Below, piece by piece: positions 13,501-25,434 of a stretch of DNA of 64,000 nucleotides. Within the stretch, counting starts at the first letter, position 1. Every line of letters begins with the position of its first letter. Made by a program: the position numbers and the translations under genes. This DNA comes from Ancylostoma caninum (Eukaryota; Nematoda; Chromadorea; Rhabditida; Ancylostomatidae). The stretch is from the NCBI GenBank assembly GCA_037903475.1, contig JBAJFG010000352.1, positions 434,001 through 498,000 on the forward strand, written 5' to 3'. A model generated the notes under the pieces. It saw only the letters and a list, made by a program, of their open reading frames with translations. It searched no databases and was not told where the DNA came from.

Positions 13501-14507
13501 GTATACATATCGCTTCATATCCTATTCATGGTGCTACCCAAAATCCTGGTGTTTTGAAAGGGGAAACAGAAGGTTCTCCACAGTTCGAAGATTGGTCTAT
13601 CCAAAAAGCGGTCTTCAGATTTAAACTCGCCCACCATTAAAACGCAAATCATTATATGCCCAGTATTTCAGACTTAAATAACAGATTAACAAAGGGGCAG
13701 GAAGGTCGCCTGAGTGGAGTCACTGGTGAAACACTAAGGACACCCCAGTCTTCCCCATAGGCGGTCCTCAAAATTCAGATGAAGGTGCTGACAAGCCAAG
13801 GTTTGTAACGCGGCTTTTTCCCTTAAATTTTGCCACAGGCTGGCGGCCAGTTTCCTTCGCCACCAGATAAAGTTACTAGCTTTGGGCAGGGAGCGAGAGG
13901 GCGAATATGGATCAGGGGGTGTGGGAGACTAGTCGCTCAGCACAGGGTGCATTGCGTCGTGCGGGCCTACACAATTAGAATTGACTGTAACTTGATCACC
14001 GAAATCCTTCCAAAGCAACGGTTCAGCATGAATAACTAAACTTCAATTCATTATCTCGTAACGTATTTCTTCCCACAATTTTTGAGGGAAAAAGCAGTTA
14101 CTGGATTTAAAAATTGTGTTCTGTAAAGTACCCGGAAGGATAACTCTTAGGCAAACCTATGTAGAACCAACACGAACCTGCGCAATTTATCCAGCCAATG
14201 ACCGTGTCGCTCACCAAGGAGGTGCGTGTCAGAAATGAGAAAAATGCGGAGCTCATTAGAAAGACAACTGCAATACGTGGTAATATCTTCAAACATTCAA
14301 GACCAATTTGTAGAACTCTGACAAATTACGCCTAGACCTAAAGGAACTCGAAATATAACATAGACCGCTAACTTACTGTCCATTACATGGCCAATCACAG
14401 GTGAAGCCGATTTTTACGAAATAGATCAAATACTCGTTGAAGAATAGTGTGTTCAGAGCAAGAAATATTGGCCAATAAGAAACTACTACATCAGGCACGA
14501 AGCGCAT
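7557..14507 (-). CDS. MPPE1/PGAP5-like metallophosphoesterase (GPI-anchor remodelling)
   Basis: Calcineurin-like phosphoesterase of the MPPE1/PGAP5 family. Known members sit at ER exit sites and remove an ethanolamine-phosphate side branch from GPI anchors. Exons on the minus strand: 14377-14507 (ATG at 14507), 14178-14267, one unresolved, 11136-11280, 10685-10758, 10404-10599, 8193-8369, 7796-7898, 7557-7742 (TAA). Splice phases join in frame for all resolved exons. Motifs seen in order: an N-terminal membrane segment (FLALNTLFFNEYLIYF), SDTHLLGE, GDLMDEGQW, AGNHDLGFHY, LHGDGCKFC, LLQHFPLF, NGHTHRGC, WEYTVNSFSWRN, then a C-terminal membrane segment (LYIVVAIILAAWLL) and a basic tail. This is the full metal-binding set of the family. 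The exon expected between 14178 and 11280 (about 24 residues, human EWQMERAFQ region) was not found. Long introns carry a MITE and other repeats. The start lies about 330 bp downstream of the mrps-30 stop on the same strand, so the two could be an operon. Confidence 0.93.
8440..8530. repeat. Copy 1 of a CCAAT/TATAACG sequence cassette
   Basis: Contains CGATTGG, CCAATCGC, GCCGCCC and then TATAACGCTCCACAC. The same series in the same order recurs at 11850-11935. It lies in an intron of the MPPE1-like gene. It could be a repeat end or a promoter-like module. Confidence 0.5.
9580..10262 (+). repeat. Dispersed repeat with three tandem sub-units and a (CATACAAA)n/(CA)n tail
   Basis: Starts with CAGTACCCGGCTTCGCTCGG at about 9584. 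Contains three copies of a unit of roughly 105 bp with the core GTATTGAGAAACCCCAG (about 9810, 9918, 10017). Then comes TTCGTCCGGATCGGTTCAAC, then CATACAAA repeats and a (CA)n run to 10262. A simple-sequence tail after a conserved 3' block is typical of non-LTR retrotransposon or SINE-like elements, but no reverse transcriptase is present. It sits in an intron of the MPPE1-like gene. Confidence 0.65.
10812..11104. mobile_element. GC-rich MITE, family M1 (copy 1)
   Basis: Terminal inverted repeats of about 45 bp: left ...AGCACCCTGCGTCGCCGTCG and right (reverse strand) ...AGCACCCTACGTCGCCGTCG, both preceded by a TCCTCGA-containing end. The body is GC-rich and full of palindromic words such as CGCCAACGTTGGCGA. 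It lies in the intron between the GNHD exon and the next exon of the MPPE1-like gene. A second copy is at 63288-63474. The open frames on both strands here are by-products of high GC, not genes. Confidence 0.85.
11490..12000 (+). repeat. Dispersed repeat family R2 (copy 1)
   Basis: Shares long blocks with 19335-19645: GGGCGAGTCGCATCGATGAC, CTCAGACGCACGCGC, TTCGCGAATGGATG, ACGATTTCTTCCAGTGTCA (C replaced here by CCGATTTC) and TTAGGAGTGAGTGAATTGAA. A further block of the same repeat (AGATGGCCTCAATTACC) is detached at 13424-13485. The 3' part of the full repeat carries a short open frame in the other copy. Located in introns of the MPPE1-like gene. Confidence 0.75.
11850..11935. repeat. Copy 2 of the CCAAT/TATAACG cassette
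   Basis: Same order of words as 8440-8530: CGATTGG, GGCCAATTGCA, GCGCCGCCC, then TATAACGCTCCACAC. It is embedded inside repeat R2, which suggests that the cassette belongs to a mobile repeat. Confidence 0.5.
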
Positions 14508-14837
14508 CTTTTGGCACGGATTCTCTTCATATCCTCGCGAATAGCCTCTGCTAAACATGTTACAACTTCAATTTTCCTATGGAAATCACTACACGCCACT
14601 GCAAATATGCCACCTCTGTGAAGGATGTGTTTGAAATGTTCAAACAGATACTGGATGTATATATTTACTTGATAACATAAGGTAACAATTACAATCAACA
14701 AAATAACAACTCTCATCTATTCGCTATAAAACCTGAGAAAATAATTCTACAAATGATCGAAAGAGTTCGAGCTTTTTTACAAATAGTATTCAAAAAAAAA
14801 CAGATCCTAATAATATAAAATCGAGCTTCTATTATAA
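14508..14837 (-). other. Short spacer between mrps-30 and the MPPE1-like gene
   Basis: About 330 bp separate the stop of mrps-30 (14838) from the first ATG of the MPPE1-like gene on the same strand. This distance would fit a nematode operon with trans-splicing of the downstream gene, but also two separate genes. No conclusive motif was seen. Confidence 0.4.
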
Positions 14838-17800
14838 TTAGTCCCGTAGTAACATCTGGAGAACTCTTAACAAGACTTTAGTGTTGAGACCTTCTTTTTC
14901 ACCTTCTTGGGTTAAATGATAGAATCTTCCGTCCCTATAGGCATCGTATAACCGTATTGGTGATTCAACATGGCAAACGTTAGTCTTGGGGTTGTCGAAA
15001 CCTGAAAATTCCTTATTAGCATCAAACAATGGAAAATTACTGGATGTTTCTTAAAAATCACGGCTCCTCATCTTTGCAAGGTTACAGTGAATATAGGGTG
15101 AATACGGTTTCTCTGTATTTCTTTTTTCGCAAATTTCTAATGAGAGTTATAATAATAGTTAGTTCATAAGCTTAATACGAAGGGATATTTCGCCTGGAAC
15201 TGCCAACTGTTTGTCGATGTTTCTAAGTGATACCCAGTTTCGCAGTAACACTGCCGAGAAAAAGACCAAACGCGCGAGGGTTAGACAGGATTGGAGATAA
15301 CGAGAGACGCTGAACCCAAACCATTGGAAACACAGTGGATGGTGGAAGAGAAGACAAGAACCTGCTCCTACCTTAAAGCCACTGAAAGTAGTGCCAAAAT
15401 GAATAATCTACTATTTCCGATAGCCAATGGAAGTAACGATAGGTTAGAAAATGGATACGAAATTCGTGTTCAACTTCTCAAACAACCAGTTACGTAAATT
15501 TCCAGCAAAAAAAAACTTTTCGCTCAAGTAAGAAGAAGCCAAAGAAACTTCCAGATGGACTACCCACCGTCACATTCAATATTTATGGCTAGTGTGTTGA
15601 GTTGTCCTACAGCGAATACGAAATCGATACCATTTGACAACATCAACTGTGAGGTGAATGGACGCGTTACATCAGTGTACTGGGTGAAACCTGCACAGAA
15701 ATCAGCAAATATACCTTTGAAGGTAATTACCAGAAAATGCTAAGATAGTCAGAAGGATAACAACATTACCATGAGTATGAGCTTGAGCGCAAAGTGTTGT
15801 AAAGAGGGATGCAACCGCCTGTGCCTTTGCGCACTCCTGCCACATTTCCGCGTTCTCCTCTGGAGGAGCGTCCCAGTATTTGCATCGGTCGTCAAGTAAG
15901 GATAACGATTTAGCACCAATTCGCCCATAAGTATGGGTTTCTTCTGTAACGAAAATATAAAGAAATAAAAGAAATTAATAGCACATGTGTAAAATATGAG
16001 AAACAACGTTCTACCTGACTCCACAAAGTAACCTGGACATTGCCACAAGGGGTTCTCGTCCGGCCACAAATTCATGACCTAAAAGGGAAACACTCAGAAC
16101 TATGACACCATTACAAAATTTATCAATCAATATGGAGCATTAAAGAATGGTTTGGAAAGAATCACGGTTACGAAGGCGTTCCAGAAAAGAAAAAGAACTA
16201 ATTCTTCTCAAAACGAACCTTGGGAGAAAACAACACATCATTGTTGACATCGACGTCTGCGGAGAAAAGCGGATGGCAAGCTTCGTCACTTTCCAGTGAA
16301 TGTAGCGGAGCAAGAGCCTCTCGGGATCTCAGTTGTACAGCGAGCCGGTCACGAGATACAAATGCCAGTTCACCCAATTTACGCCTGAAAAAGGTACAAA
16401 TTGAGAATAACGAAAGGAAACATAATTTTTATGATCATATTATGAAACTGATAAAGCCATTAACACATTGTCAACAACGAAACCTACAAACGGGTTCTGT
16501 TTTGGCAGCCAGTATATATCAAGATGCTCATTGTGGCTCGAATCTCTTAGATAGGTTTCCCTAATTCGCATTCCCTCGAAATTTTACAAAGATGGATTAT
16601 TCGAGGTGTTGTCCACAATCACTGCAAGAGTCTTCCACTGTTACCGCGAGTTTCCAGGCCACCACAGGAAGATGCGCCAGTAAATCTTAGGACTCTGCTG
16701 GAAACCTTCCATATTATTGAAGAGAGAGGGTTGCTTAAACTAATAAGAGAAAAAAATCAAAGATTTTGCACTGCAAACCATTTTTGTGGGTTAAGGTGTG
16801 AAAATGGAGGACGTTGTAGGTAGAAATTCTTTCAACTTTCCAACAAAGGGGGTTGGGTTTTCTGGTTTTTTTTTTTGTGATATTTGTGATGAGCATCTGA
16901 ACTTCTGTGCGAAAAGTAAGACAAAACTCTGAGAGATATACTAGCCATAGCTAGTTATATTGTCAAGATTACAGATGCGTCAAATACAGTAATGGAAGTT
17001 AATTATGGATACAGTTTTCCCCAAAAATCCTTGCCTCATGCTTCACCGCCCATCTGCTAAGCCGCGCCGCATCACCTATGCATTATCATACGTGGTGCGA
17101 CGTAGCTAAGCTGACGGGCGGTTCAGACTGAGGCAAGAATTTTTGAGAAAGACTGTATGCAGATATGTAAATTTTTGGAATAAGACTTCAGAACTGGAAC
17201 AAAATCACGATCATAATATCAATTTCTCACACCAAGATAGTAACACTGTTATTGCAAAGGAATAAATCGGGAGGAAATTTCTGTTGGCTTGTTTTTCGTC
17301 GAACTGCTAAGTGAAGCAAAATGGAGGCAAAACTACCCGTTAAGTAAAATGAAATGGAGACAAAACTACCTGTCATCTCCAGTATATTTGGTGGACCTCC
17401 GCACTTTCCGGACAACCTCATCGCTTCCAATTTCCTTTACGTCGTAGAGGAACATGAATCCCGAGCGAACCCAGAAACACTCACTCTGCACATCGTACGC
17501 CACCTAATATGTGAGCAGTTTCCATATGTCAGTAGAGAAACAGAACATGAGCAAGCGCACCCTGAAGTCGCCAAGTCGTGGAACATTGTGAGCAACACTA
17601 AAGACAGCTTCATCGATGAGAGATGCAAGAATGGCAGACACTCTCTCATCTTCGGAGTCAAATCTAGTTGATGCCAGAATCGCTCGTAAGCTCTCTTGCA
17701 CGGCTTTCTAAAAGTACAAAGGGTATGGATTGGTAACACGGACAAAATGCATATGTAGCCTATGTGTTTACAATTTCAAAAGAAGGAAAAAGTAATGAAC

Positions 17801-18202
17801 CACTTACCTCATAACTTGCTGTAGGCGGAACAAGTCCGCTATAATAGGTGTCAAGTGAAGATTCTACGAGACGAGTTTTGGTGAGATACTGGTAGTACTT
17901 CAGGACGTCAAAGTATGCTGGAACTAGAGGAAGAGCCCACGCCTTCCTCGCAGACATTAAAGCCGGGTGCCATGGCCTGAAAATGATACTTGCTCTAAGT
18001 AGCACAAATTCCACTATAGCCAAGAGGATAGACATAGAACAATAGCTCACCTGTGCCACGTCTTTTCCGGCCGAGTCCATGGACGCTCGTAAGGGCTAAC
18101 AAAATCAATCTTTTCCTTGATAGTTGGGAGTTGATTAACAAGTTCTGCAGTTTTGTAGTAATCAAATAACCGTACACCAGCTCCGGAAGCATCACCAGCA
18201 TT
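14838..18202 (-). CDS. mrps-30: Mitochondrial ribosomal protein mL65 (MRPS30 family); N-terminus unresolved
   Basis: Protein of the mitochondrial large ribosomal subunit (MRPS30/PDCD9, now mL65). Nine exons on the minus strand: 18051-18202, 17808-17976, 17561-17707, 17370-17503, 16219-16384, 16015-16078, 15770-15943, 15568-15690, 14838-15001. All splice phases agree, giving 430 residues plus the stop (human protein 439). Conserved blocks seen: YYQYLTKT (human WYQYFTKT), YYSGLVPP, FWVRSG, ETHTYGR, AVASLFTTLCAQA, YTDVTRPFTSQ, GQLNTLAI and a C-terminal RLYDAYRDG...LLRVLQMLL. The first exon listed starts with an acceptor (TTTAG), so an initiator exon must lie upstream. A speculative candidate is 20901-20970, which would encode a basic leader (MLFKTVGKK...), but its donor is phase 1 while the next exon needs phase 0, so another exon would be required. 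One intron (17504-17560) is only 57 bp. Confidence 0.93.
17010..17157. mobile_element. MITE, family M2 (short copy)
   Basis: Terminal inverted repeats: left TACAGTTTTCCCCAAAAATC then CTTGCCTCA, right (reverse strand) TACAGTCTTTCTCAAAAATT then CTTGCCTCA. The interior reads GCCCATCTGCTAAGCCGCGC. A longer relative with the same ends is at 50689-51104. Lies in an intron of mrps-30. Confidence 0.85.
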
Positions 18203-18424
18203 CTAAATCAGAATTATTTACTGTCTCATCAGGAGTGAAGAACACTGTTGAAAAATAAGCAAGGGCTAACCCCTACGCCAAAAAAGACCATACACTATCT
18301 AAATTGATATTAAGGGTTTTGCTATTCGTTTCCTACTCAACCTTCCAATGTTCCACTCTCCAGATGTTTACAGAGTTGTCACAATAGGCTCTGAGGTTTT
18401 ATTTCAAGCCTCTGAAACCTCCGC

Positions 18425-18900
18425 ATCAATTCGGGGCAATATTCCACTTACACGGACCCAAAAACTTGGGAAAAAAATTTCCGGCTGAAACTGCGCATAG
18501 GGGGGGGGGGGTATTTGATGTGCTGAACACGAATATCGTGTCCATTTTAACCTCATTTTCATAGGGATACGGCAGGTAAACGGTGGGAAATTTGGAGGAA
18601 ACACCAATTCCAGAGCGAAACTGAAGATGTTATGCAAAATAACGTTGATGGTCGTGATCAGCGCATAAAAGCCCTTTATGCCACAGAATCTCCTCATATT
18701 CTGCATAGAGCAGAATATTACGAGATTCTGTGACATGCCGTATCTACAGTATACCCCCCGTAACCCTACAAAAATGGGGCGACGGTACAAAATGGATACG
18801 ATATTCGTGTTCAGCACCCCAAACAACCTCCCTATGCAAAGTTTCGGCCAAATTTTTTCCGAAGTTTTTGGGTCCGTGAAAGTGGTATAGTGCCCAATCC
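18425..18900. repeat. Long palindromic foldback element with poly-G run
   Basis: Left arm (CACGGACCCAAAAACTTGGG at about 18451, then TGCTGAACACGAATATCGTG) matches the reverse complement of the right arm (ACGATATTCGTGTTCAGCAC, then TTTTTGGGTCCGTG near 18869). The centre near 18700 is itself inverted (AGAATCTCCTCATATTCTGC / GCAGAATATTACGAGATTCT). A run of G residues begins at about 18501. The word ATTCGTGTTCAGCA recurs in several repeats of this window. Confidence 0.85.
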
Positions 18901-19334
18901 GGCTTCATTCCTCATGAAAAAAACCACCTAAGTTATGGGGCTGCCTCTTCAGGGAAGATAGTCGGAGAGACACCATGGAGAAAAATAACATAGAAAATTG
19001 TGCAATATTAAGTGAGTGAGAAGGACAGGCGCAAATACTAACAATGATTATCGTGACTTTCGATCCCCTATATAATAATTCGCTAGTATACTTATATTAC
19101 AGCCCCTAGCTGTTGCCTCTTTCGGTCGAGAGTCACAGAAAAGAATGTGACGTAAGCGAGGATAAGATGAAAAACTCAGCAGTTTTTAACTAGCAACACA
19201 GAAAAGCTCCTAGGAGCTTTCTGCAAGGACGAGCAGAACTAGCACTTCCTGCACTTGTGCATCAAAATTCACGCAATTCTTACACTTGCGTCATCGCAAT
19301 TAAAAAGAAAAACGGAAAAACTGAAACCCTACTC

Positions 19335-20000
19335 CAGATGCGAGCGTTTGACGCACGTGTGTCGATGTGTTGAAGCATAGGGCGAGTCGCATCGATGACG
19401 CACCTCAGACGCACGCGCCTTCGGCCTCGCGGCGGAGGTCTTAATTGAAAATTCTTCGCGAATGGATGTGCCTGACACCCTAGTATGAACTGCCCTTATA
19501 ACGCTCTATAACGATTTCTTCCAGTGTCAGCTCCAGCGAGACAGTGTGAGAGAAGGGAGAAAATTTACATGAGCAAAGGAGGCGATCTCAGTGCGAAGAG
19601 TCTGTCATTGGCTATTGTCCTCTTAGGAGTGAGTGAATTGAAAGTAGATGGCCTCAATTACCCGCTACTGGGAACGGTCTTTCTGGCGCCGCTCAAAACC
19701 GTCGAGAGGATTCGGAAACTACACTTCCGGAAAACGGCAGACATACCGGATACTCTTCCTCCAACATATGTTTTGGTGGTTCGCGTTTGTGAACTTTCCG
19801 ATAGTGAGGGGGACGTTGAATGAACGCCGAATTAGAAGACGATGAACAGCTTCTCATGAAAGCCATTGTGAGACATGTTTCCACCTCTCGTCTCGCTAGA
19901 CTCCATCGCCGCATGGTCTGAAAGAGAATTGAGTAGCTCCAGCACGAAAAGCAGGAAAACTTCACAAAAAAGGGCGCAAAGTCTTGCAAAACGAACAGAA
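19335..20000 (+). repeat. Dispersed repeat family R2 (copy 2, longer)
   Basis: Blocks shared with 11490-12000 and 13424-13485 are here in one continuous piece, ending ATGGCCTCAATTACCCGCTA and CTGGGAACGGTCTTTCTGGC. An open frame runs 19569-19823, followed after a stop by a second stretch reading LLMKAIVRHVSTSRLARLHR in another frame. This may be the relic of a transposase N-terminus, but no catalytic motif is visible and I do not assign it. Confidence 0.65.
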
Positions 20001-21261
20001 AGTAATTAATTTTGAGAGTGAGCTGCAAGAGAAAGCTCGGCTTCGTCGTAAGATTATGTGTTACTTCTGCAGATGCAGACGGTGCTTTCATTGCACGTCA
20101 TCTGCGACCGGATGTTGTTCTTAAAGTTTGACATGTTGTTTTTCTGTGGAAGTTTGTTGTTTGTGTATGTTTTTTTTCACTCTGAGGACGGAGTAGTTAA
20201 TATTGAACTTTATTCCAGAATTCCTAGTTGCATGGGACAACATGGACCTGCTTTAGAAGCTTTCACACTGTCAGTTGACTTCTCTCCGATTATTCTTTCT
20301 TGTGCTATTTGTTGCACTTGCTTATCTTGTGGGCAGATCCATGCTTCCGCAATAGAACATTTCCAATCTTTATTACGGCTATATTTCAGTCTAAGGGCTT
20401 GTACAATCAATCCTTTCTTCCTGTAGCCTCATCCAAGCTTTTGCTTATGATTTGAAGCACAAGACAACTCCTAGTTTTCCGGCATGTTTTTTTTCATTTT
20501 TACTTATTGAAACTTGAGTATTCTAAGTTAAGATAACAGTAGCTGAGCATCTCTGTTGGTCTACATCAACGTATCCAAATCTTGGTCGCGGCTCATCTGT
20601 AAATCATTATTAAGAAGGGGATTCTCTACTGCAGTATCCAGTTTCAGCCCTTCGTATAACTCAAAATAAAGAATATAAAACAATTCGATCCAAAAATCAT
20701 GGGGGAGGGAATCAAACAGTGCCTGAGGAAGTCATTGCGTTACAAATGTAACTGTCGATGTTTTAAATAGGGGAATGTCATTTCAAAAGAATTGCTTCAA
20801 AGCAGTGAGTCGTACGCAGTAGGTACTCCCTCGAACAGCTATGGTGGAAGTGGAGTCCTAGCTGTAAACACTAAAGGTCTTAGCTTCGTTTTATAGGTAC
20901 CTCGTCTGGTTATAGAGAGCACAGGTATAGGCAACTTCTCTATCTTTTTTCCGACTGTCTTGAACAACATGAACTCTTCTATTCTTTCTTTTCTCATGTA
21001 AGCATCTTGCTTTCATTATTTTGATTTATCGAGCATCCCAAAAACTCGAGATGTTCTTTATATGTTGTTTAGGTTTCTTTAGTGTCTAGCGGTAGTCGGC
21101 GTTTTTCTGATGAATTTGTTCCTATGACTTTTTTGTCTCCTTTTTTCCATCATTCGTGGAGTAATTCCCTTATCACACCGCGTGTTGTTCTCTGTTCGAT
21201 GGCGTTGTGTATCGACTGAGTGACCCATCTTGATATGGGCTGACGCGTTCAGGATCGGGCC

Positions 21262-23014
<1,753 letters not shown>

Positions 23015-23489
23015 TTATAGGAGATGGATCTTGTCATACAGATATACCTCGTTGTAGTTTTATTGGAGTGGTTTTATATGTTGCCATGTTTGATACCAGA
23101 TTTTTATGGGTAAACGTTTTATCTTGCATTTTAAGCTCATGAGAAACTTCTGTAATCGTGAGAATGATCAGAGATCTGGTGCTTAAATTCACTATTACGG
23201 GAATTCAGAGAAATATCATAGTGGATTGAAGAACGAAACGTTACTTCTGGAAAACAAGGCTGGGAAGAGCCAGGAGAACATCTGTTCCGAGCCGTTCACG
23301 AAGCTTTAGGAATTCTCTATTATCAACAATTTATCTAAAATATGTTCACTGTGTAAATTTGCATACAATTTCATATCCTCGATGTTTTAGTAAAGATGAT
23401 CATCCAAGAAATACACCGACCGTTACTCGAAAAATCCAGATATCAGAGCTTTGGAGACTTAAACACGCGGGTGGTGAACAGGGGTGTGC

Positions 23490-23590
23490 GGAATTTCCCA
23501 TTTTCCGTTTTACGCTTTCCATTTTCACCCATTTTTGGCTTTCCGTTTTACGTTTTAGGGGTTTTTCGCCCGGAAAACGGAAAATCATGG
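23490..23590 (+). repeat. TTCCGTTTTACG repeat, copy 1
   Basis: Reads CCATTTTCCGTTTTACGCTT, then CCATTTTTGGC, then TTCCGTTTTACG. A second copy with the same order of words is about 1 kb away at 24525-24605. Confidence 0.6.
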
Positions 23591-24524
23591 AGAGAGGGAT
23601 CATTGTTTCAGGCATACTTCCCTCCGCTAAAGAGGGTTCTCGTGTTTCGATGCGCAGTGTACGAGTTCACAACAAGGGCGCAAAAATTGACGTCTAAACC
23701 CCACGAAGTTCAAAGTATTTTGTTCTTTTTTTTTTGTCTCAGCTGCAGAGTAAATGTCCCGTCGCGGTTTTGCTGGTCTTCATCGTAGTTCCAAGTATGC
23801 CATACAAGTGCCCTGCTATCATCGAAATTCTCAAAAAAGAAAAAAAGAAGGTTCCCACAGAAGTGAGGAGTTTGCTCATACAAAATTTTCATGAAACTGT
23901 GACGTGCCATGGTGAAAGCATCAAGCATTCTCGCGAATCAGTGCATGACGTAGGCTTTCTTTCAACTTGACAAATGTATACGGCTACACCGTAATTGTCA
24001 CTGTTTAAATTTGACGATGATCTCCAGCTCTACGTTGGCGCCACTGGCTCCTGATGTCTTGTGTAATGTTGGGGCTGCTTATGTTTCACGTTCCCCACAC
24101 GCTGTTCTTCTCCTTCCTCCATCGCTGACTCGCCCCAACAGGATCCGTTGTGGATGAAGTGATCCTTCTCGGTTCCCAAGCGTATTAATTACCATAGTTA
24201 CCTTCTTGTCTGAATTTTTGCAGAATAGGTCTACTCCAAAGTAAAGCAAAGAAGTCGCACTTTTCACACTTTATAGCTTTTCGTACACTTGAACATTCAG
24301 TGATAAAGATGCTTATCGATTATATATGTAACTCTGATAATCTCTCGTAACTAGGTGAAGAATAAATACTCCTTAATCTACCTATATTCTAGGCGTTTGA
24401 AGTACGTACCATCAGTGGGCTTGTGGTTAATTACTTGAAAGAGTCACCACTCATGCTCATCAAGAAGATGTCTAGAAAATCCAACGTTGAAGATGACTTT
24501 TGGTCACAAACCTTTGCCTGGGCA

Positions 24525-24605
24525 AATTTTCCGTTTTCCGTTTTACGCTTTCTGTTTTCCGCCCATTTTTGGCCTTCCGTTTTCCGCTTTACGTTTGACG
24601 GGATT
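24525..24605 (+). repeat. TTCCGTTTTACG repeat, copy 2
   Basis: Reads TTTTCCGTTTTCCGTTTTAC, then CCCATTTTTGGCC, TTCCGTTTTCCG and TTTACG. Direct-repeat partner of 23490-23590. Confidence 0.6.
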
Positions 24606-25434
24606 CAAAATTTTACTTCCGCACATCCCTAGTGGTGAAAGTCCGATAATCCTGGCTATTAACGAGGGAAGCAACCAGCTACAGAAACCATACTCTTGAT
24701 AACTGAGAGGATAGGGAAGAAAAGAGCCCTCAATGAATTCATTAAGATTTCACCATTTCAGATAAAACTATGTATTAGGTTGTTCTTGTTTAGGTAGCCA
24801 CACCAGGTTGGTATCAACTTTACTCTCGGCTTACGTTTCGGCGAGATCGCCTTCTTCAGAGCATGAAAGGGTGAAATCGGTTGCCATCTATCCGGACAAA
24901 TGTCTACCTACCTTACCGACGCTAAAATGCTAAGCCTACTTTTCGATCACATGGTACGAAGCGTTGATGGAAACCGTAACTCAGACTTGATCCACTGGGC
25001 GGATAATTGATAGCGGCCACTGCGAGTTAGAGTAGTAGGGTTAGTGCCTAGCGTAGATCAGAAGAGCAGCTCTAAGCACGGATAGAGTTCCCGGCATTCT
25101 TCTTTGCGGTTCATCTTTGGATTCTTGGCATGGATCCAGAATGCGCTCCAGGGCTTTGCGCCTCGCAATTTGAATCTCGTGCACCAGGAAAGTGATATCT
25201 AACAGTGATTTTGCATTCAAAGAAATTTATTAGGTACGAGCTTTGCCAAGTGCAGCCCTATAAGAAATGTAGCAGAAGTATTCCATGGAGCACATTTTGC
25301 AGTTTATTAACTACATAAACCTTCAGTCATCAACAAGAAACAACGAAACAACGAATGATAGGAGTAACAAACAATGTTGTAAAGTGACAAGATCGCAGGG
25401 ATCATTAATGAGTTCAAGAAGCAAGGGAGACGTA

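Larger units (their letters stand above)
18203..21261. other. Region between mrps-30 and ECHS1
   Basis: Contains a large palindrome (18425-18900), repeat R2 (19335-20000) and otherwise no supported gene. The first exon of mrps-30 should lie somewhere here on the minus strand. ECHS1 begins at 21262 on the plus strand, so the two genes are divergent. The frame at 20058-20426 is cysteine and phenylalanine rich with no recognisable homology. Confidence 0.5.
23015..25434. other. Convergent intergenic region between ECHS1 and gene A
   Basis: No gene supported. Contains two copies of a pyrimidine-rich repeat built on TTTTCCGTTTTACGCTTTC (23490-23580 and 24525-24605) and a dispersed repeat word at 24830-24865 (TACGTTTCGGCGAGATCGCC). 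ECHS1 (plus) and gene A (minus) end towards each other here. Confidence 0.5.

Noticed and set aside
20058..20426. 122-residue plus-strand frame upstream of ECHS1
   Set aside because: Cysteine and phenylalanine rich, without homology, Kozak context or splice partners.
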